Below are positions 31,018 through 33,768 of a stretch of DNA of 33,768 nucleotides, one piece after another. Location: assembly GCA_904386005.1 (NCBI GenBank), contig CAJFKR010000026.1, positions 1 through 33,768 of the forward strand. Direction: 5' to 3'. The first letter of the stretch is position 1; the number at the start of each line of letters is the position of its first letter. Origin of the DNA: Candidatus Flemingiibacterium merdigallinarum. Lineage in GTDB: Bacteria; Bacillota; Clostridia; Oscillospirales; CAG-272. The position numbers were made by a program, and so were the translations under genes. The notes under the pieces are model-generated. The model had not been told where the DNA came from, searched no databases, and saw only the letters and a program-made list of their open reading frames with translations.

Positions 31018-31046
31018 TTTACAATTACACATTATTGTGATATAAT
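31018..31046 (+). promoter_or_regulatory. Promoter of nrdR
   Basis: -35 TTTACA (31018-31023), 17-nt spacer, -10 TATAAT (31041-31046). Leader about 100 nt; no NrdR-box pair was recognised. Confidence 0.75.
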
Positions 31047-31152
31047 CATTAATATCGAACAATAAATAACTATCGGGCGAATGGAAGTATCGCGGAAAAA
31101 TACTCCCGCCGCCTGTGATTGCCTGATCATTGTAAATAAGGATGGATCGCAT

Positions 31153-31605
31153 ATGAAATGTCCCGCCTGCGGGTATACAGAAAATAAGGTTATCGATACG
31201 CGTCCGGTCGACGACGACAAGAGCGTCCGGCGCCGCCGCGAGTGCCTTAAATGTCAGTACAGGTTTACAACCTACGAGACTATCGAGACAATACCGCTGA
31301 TGGTCGTTAAGCGCGATAACTCGCGCGAACCGTTCAGCCGAAATAAGATAATGAACGGGCTTATCAAAGCCTGCCAGAAACGCCCGATATCCGTAAAGCA
31401 GATGGAACAGCTCATCGATACGGTCGAGGCGGAGTTCCAGAACAGTATGCGCGGCGAGGTCACGAGCGATGAGATCGGTCAGCGGATTATGGCCGGACTG
31501 CGCGAGCTTGACAAGGTCGCGTATATACGCTTCATCTCGGTCTACCGCAAGTTCGAGGACGTCGATTCGTTTCTCGAGGAATTGAATCGGCTCAAGGAAA
31601 ATTGA
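31153..31605 (+). CDS. nrdR: Transcriptional repressor NrdR
   Basis: Represses ribonucleotide reductase genes when bound to (d)ATP. 150 aa, the usual length. The zinc ribbon ligands are C3, C6, C31 and C34 (KCPACGYTENKVIDTR and RRRECLKCQYRFTTYE). The ATP-cone follows (VVKRDNSREPFSRNKI ... YIRFISVYRKFEDVDSF). The ATG at 31153 follows AAGGATGG; a longer in-frame ORF from 31081 is rejected since it adds 24 residues before the invariant MKCP. The gene after it starts 57 bp downstream and may be partly co-transcribed. No nrd genes lie in the window. Confidence 0.96.
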   Translation: MKCPACGYTENKVIDTRPVDDDKSVRRRRECLKCQYRFTTYETIETIPLMVVKRDNSREPFSRNKIMNGLIKACQKRPISVKQMEQLIDTVEAEFQNSMRGEVTSDEIGQRIMAGLRELDKVAYIRFISVYRKFEDVDSFLEELNRLKEN

Positions 31606-31662
31606 ATCTGACCGCGCATTCAGTCATATATTTAATATATAATTATAGAAAGGATTTCCATT

Positions 31663-32394
31663 ATGAAACTCAAAGGTACAAAACTGATATTCGCGCACCG
31701 CGGAGCGTCGGCATACGCTCCCGAGAATACACTGCCCGCGTTCAGGCTCGCCGCCGAAATGCACGCGTTCGGAGTCGAGCTCGACGTACACCTCACGCGT
31801 GACGGCAAGATAGTCGTCGCGCACGACGACCGGATCGACCGTATGTCGGACGGCCACGGACTCATCCGCGAACAGACGCTCGACGAGCTGCGCCAGTACA
31901 GCTTCAACTGCGGTCGGAGTGAATTCGGGCGCGTCGAGATACCGACGCTCGAGGACGTCTATCGCCTGCTCGAGCCGACCGGACTTTATGTCAACGTCGA
32001 GATAAAGGCGTCAGGCACCGACTTCGTACACATGATTCACGATTGCACGCGCGAATGCGGCATGACCGAGCGGGTCATCTACTCGTCGTTCAACCACTGG
32101 AATCTCACCGATATGCTCGCGTACGACAAGGACGCGTTCGTCGCGCCGCTGTACGGCTCGGAGCTTGTAAAGCCGGCTGACTACGCAAAATCGTTCGGCG
32201 CGCTGGCTATACACCCGCACTACGGACAGATACTCGCGCACCCCGATATCGTCGCGCGCGCGAATGAGCTCGGCGTCCGCGTCCACCCGTGGACGGTCGA
32301 CGACCCCGAAGCGATCAAGCGGCTCTGCGAGCTTGACGTCGGCGCGATAATCACAAACAAGCCGGACGTCGCGCTCGAGATAGCGCAGGGCTGA
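31663..32394 (+). CDS. Glycerophosphodiester phosphodiesterase
   Basis: Hydrolyses glycerophosphodiesters to glycerol-3-phosphate and an alcohol. 243 aa without signal peptide, so cytoplasmic. Catalytic and metal residues are visible: H12-R13 in FAHRGASAYAPENT, E21, E39 and D41 in VELDVHLT, and H54 in VVAHDD. Later VNVEIKA and VHPWTVDD are family-typical. GAAAGGA precedes the ATG. It is 57 bp after nrdR; an AT-rich TATAAT-like stretch (31635-31645) may be a promoter but lacks a good -35. The downstream 110 bp before the next gene is GC-rich with AAGCTGCG/AAGCTGCG direct repeats and no clear terminator. Confidence 0.92.
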   Translation: MKLKGTKLIFAHRGASAYAPENTLPAFRLAAEMHAFGVELDVHLTRDGKIVVAHDDRIDRMSDGHGLIREQTLDELRQYSFNCGRSEFGRVEIPTLEDVYRLLEPTGLYVNVEIKASGTDFVHMIHDCTRECGMTERVIYSSFNHWNLTDMLAYDKDAFVAPLYGSELVKPADYAKSFGALAIHPHYGQILAHPDIVARANELGVRVHPWTVDDPEAIKRLCELDVGAIITNKPDVALEIAQG

Positions 32395-32505
32395 AAGCTG
32401 CGCATGGCTGTAAGCTGCGTGCGGTCGAAAGCTACAGCTCCATAACATCGCCCGATAGCCACAGCCGCGCCGGCTGCCTCAACCGAAAGGAGCGTATCAA
32501 TTAAA

Positions 32506-33219
32506 GTGAAACACTTATATCCGATAATCGGCATCAGCTGCGGCTTCAATGCGGACGGCGATTATTTCCTGCGCCGTCAGTACTGCGACGCGGTCGCGCG
32601 CGCCGGAGGTGTGCCGGTGATACTGCCGCCGGTGCGGTCAGAGGTAGAGGTAGCGGAGAATGTGATTGGTTCAATCGACGGACTGCTGCTCAGCGGCGGC
32701 GGCGACATCGAGCCCGAACGGTTCGGCGTGTATGACTACGACGCGAGCCTTGTCGGCGAGCCGTCGCCCGAGCGAGACGCATATGAGCTCGCGTTGGCGC
32801 GCCGCGCATATGAGTATGACCTGCCGACGCTCGGCATCTGCCGCGGCATACAGACAATCGCAGTCGCGCTCGGCGGCAGCCTGCACCTCGACATCCCGAA
32901 TCACAAGCAGTCGCTCCCCCGTCCCGAGCCGTCTCACGAGATAGCGATAGCACCGGACAGCCGGCTCGCACGGCTTATGGACACGACCGAAAATGAAACG
33001 GGACAGTTCGACCGGGTCAACAGCTTCCACCATCAGGCGGTCGACCGCGTCCCCGACGGCTTTGTCGTGACCGCGCGCAGTCCGGATAATATCATCGAGG
33101 CAATCGAGTCGCCGAACCGGCGATTCTATGTCGGCGTGCAGTGGCACCCCGAGCACATGACCTCGCCGCTCGCGCTGCGCCTCATCGACGCGCTCGCAAA
33201 GGCGGCCGCCGAGCGGTGA
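32506..33219 (+). CDS. Class I glutamine amidotransferase, PuuD/gamma-glutamyl-GABA hydrolase type
   Basis: 237 aa. Nucleophile C112 in TLGICRGIQ, and catalytic H214 and E216 in VQWHPEHM, form the triad. GLLLSGGGDIEP (59-70) is characteristic of the peptidase C26/PuuD branch, which hydrolyses gamma-glutamyl amides such as gamma-glutamyl-GABA in polyamine breakdown. No puu genes are adjacent, so the true substrate is uncertain. GTG 32506 is used here, but its GAAAGGAG lies 13 nt away; an ATT two codons earlier has better spacing and cannot be excluded. Terminator at 33304. Confidence 0.88.
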   Translation: MKHLYPIIGISCGFNADGDYFLRRQYCDAVARAGGVPVILPPVRSEVEVAENVIGSIDGLLLSGGGDIEPERFGVYDYDASLVGEPSPERDAYELALARRAYEYDLPTLGICRGIQTIAVALGGSLHLDIPNHKQSLPRPEPSHEIAIAPDSRLARLMDTTENETGQFDRVNSFHHQAVDRVPDGFVVTARSPDNIIEAIESPNRRFYVGVQWHPEHMTSPLALRLIDALAKAAAER

Positions 33220-33303
33220 GCCGATACCTATGACGGTACATACACAGCGCGTACTGTATACATACAATATTCGTATACGTACAATATTCGCCGATAAATA
33301 AAG

Positions 33304-33338
33304 CAGCGGTCATCTCGCACGAAATGACCGCTGTTTTT
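33304..33338 (+). terminator. Rho-independent terminator of the amidotransferase gene
   Basis: CAGCGGTCAT (33304-33313) pairs perfectly with ATGACCGCTG (33324-33333), followed by TTTTT. The stretch before it holds two TACAATATTCG repeats (33269, 33280). Confidence 0.92.
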
Positions 33339-33408
33339 ACTTTTGAGCCGACACAATGGTGCCGGATATATCACGCCTATGCTTTGAGGTGTCGGGGCTT
33401 GCCGCGCG

Positions 33409-33696
33409 TCACAATCTCTGCACGTCAAATTTCAGCGACTGCTCTACGTACGACGACGCGTTGTGTATCCGGAAGCTGAACGCCCACCCATGGTCGAGCT
33501 TTAGCTCGACCTTGTTTTTGCCGTAGGGCAGGAGCTTCAGATCGACTATCCGCTCGGGCAGAGTCATCAGCGGCGCGGTATTTTTCGGCATTTCCGCCCC
33601 CGCCTGATTTAACGTGCCGCGCAGATTGAACGGCTCGACGCGCGCCTTGTCCTCCGAATCGATATATATAATAGCCGATTGAAAAAGTCGAAAAAG
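33409..33696 (-). pseudogene. C-terminal remnant of a restriction endonuclease (HaeIII-like), probable
   Basis: An open minus-strand stretch of 95 codons runs from an in-frame TGA (33699-33697) to the stop at 33409. It has no start codon before an internal ATG (33591) and no ribosome-binding site there. The translated part contains ARVEPFNLRGTLNQAG, then KLDHGWAFSFRIHNASSYVE and SLKFDVQ. From memory this closely resembles the C-terminus of HaeIII-type (GGCC) restriction enzymes, which normally continue for a few more residues. The N-terminal two thirds are missing; upstream sequence is AT-rich and stop-containing. Recall-based assignment, no search was possible. Confidence 0.5.
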
Positions 33697-33768
33697 TCAA
33701 TCGGCACGGTGCTTTATTAACAGAAATACAACTGATTTTTCTCCGATTTTGCGGTATAATTAAGTTAT

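Noticed and set aside
1-33768. tRNA, rRNA or tmRNA genes
   Set aside because: I looked for tRNA T-arm (GGTTCGANTCC) and CCA-end patterns and found none that fold.

Overview
The window looks like chromosomal DNA from an anaerobic Firmicute of the class Clostridia, probably a gut or rumen Oscillospirales-type lineage. This is inferred from gene content and sequence style, not from a database search. The signs are: moderately GC-rich, codon-biased genes between AT-rich intergenic stretches; strong GAGG/AAGGAG ribosome-binding sites; near-consensus TTGACA-17-TATAAT promoters; several TTG/GTG starts; many lipoproteins; and a BmrC/BmrD-type ABC exporter pair. No tRNA, rRNA, CRISPR array, transposase, integrase or phage gene was seen.

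Layout. 1-710: an array of 182-bp repeats. 710-4571 (minus): a heterodimeric ABC exporter operon. 4948-6902: rpsT, a membrane-anchored protein of unknown function (minus), and trmL. 6903-7410: an inverted copy of the repeat array. 7632-9059: an aldehyde dehydrogenase. 9060-9300: two repeat elements. 9542-10542: a two-gene operon of small membrane proteins. 10848-15513: two solute-binding lipoproteins with no transporter beside them, with a metallophosphoesterase between them. 15998-18671: two tandem paralogous lipoproteins of unknown function. 18967-21246: a two-part ABC-2-like membrane protein, convergent with a clan GH-A glycosidase (21291-22697, minus). 23028-24002: a URO-D family protein. 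24046-24198: an array of five hairpins. Then mnmA, a HAD phosphatase, aspS, an acyltransferase-3/GNAT fusion, nrdR, a glycerophosphodiester phosphodiesterase and a class I glutamine amidotransferase (PuuD type). The right edge holds what looks like the C-terminal stump of a HaeIII-type restriction enzyme.

Genes working together. The ABC pair overlaps by 8 bp and should form one heterodimer with one degenerate ATP site. The housekeeping genes (rpsT, trmL, mnmA, aspS, nrdR) are ordinary chromosomal neighbours. The lipoprotein/SBP block at 9.5-18.7 kb looks like an envelope or sensing module, but its partners are not in view.

The most unusual content is intergenic. Several repeat families share one design: conserved flanks around a hairpin whose stem changes sequence while keeping its base pairing. 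Element A (5 copies) always lies immediately 3' of a gene, in sense orientation or in tandem behind such a copy. It has a 31-nt hairpin of two 14-bp arms and a 3-nt loop, placed 33-34 nt after a GTCAAGGGTTAGTTT box that often supplies the gene's stop codon. Element B (3 copies, about 170 bp) always lies just 5' of a gene. Element C is a run of five unrelated hairpins joined by a constant AGAGTGGTC linker, with a single copy in the ABC operon leader. Compensatory changes in A and B argue that paired structure, not sequence, is being kept.
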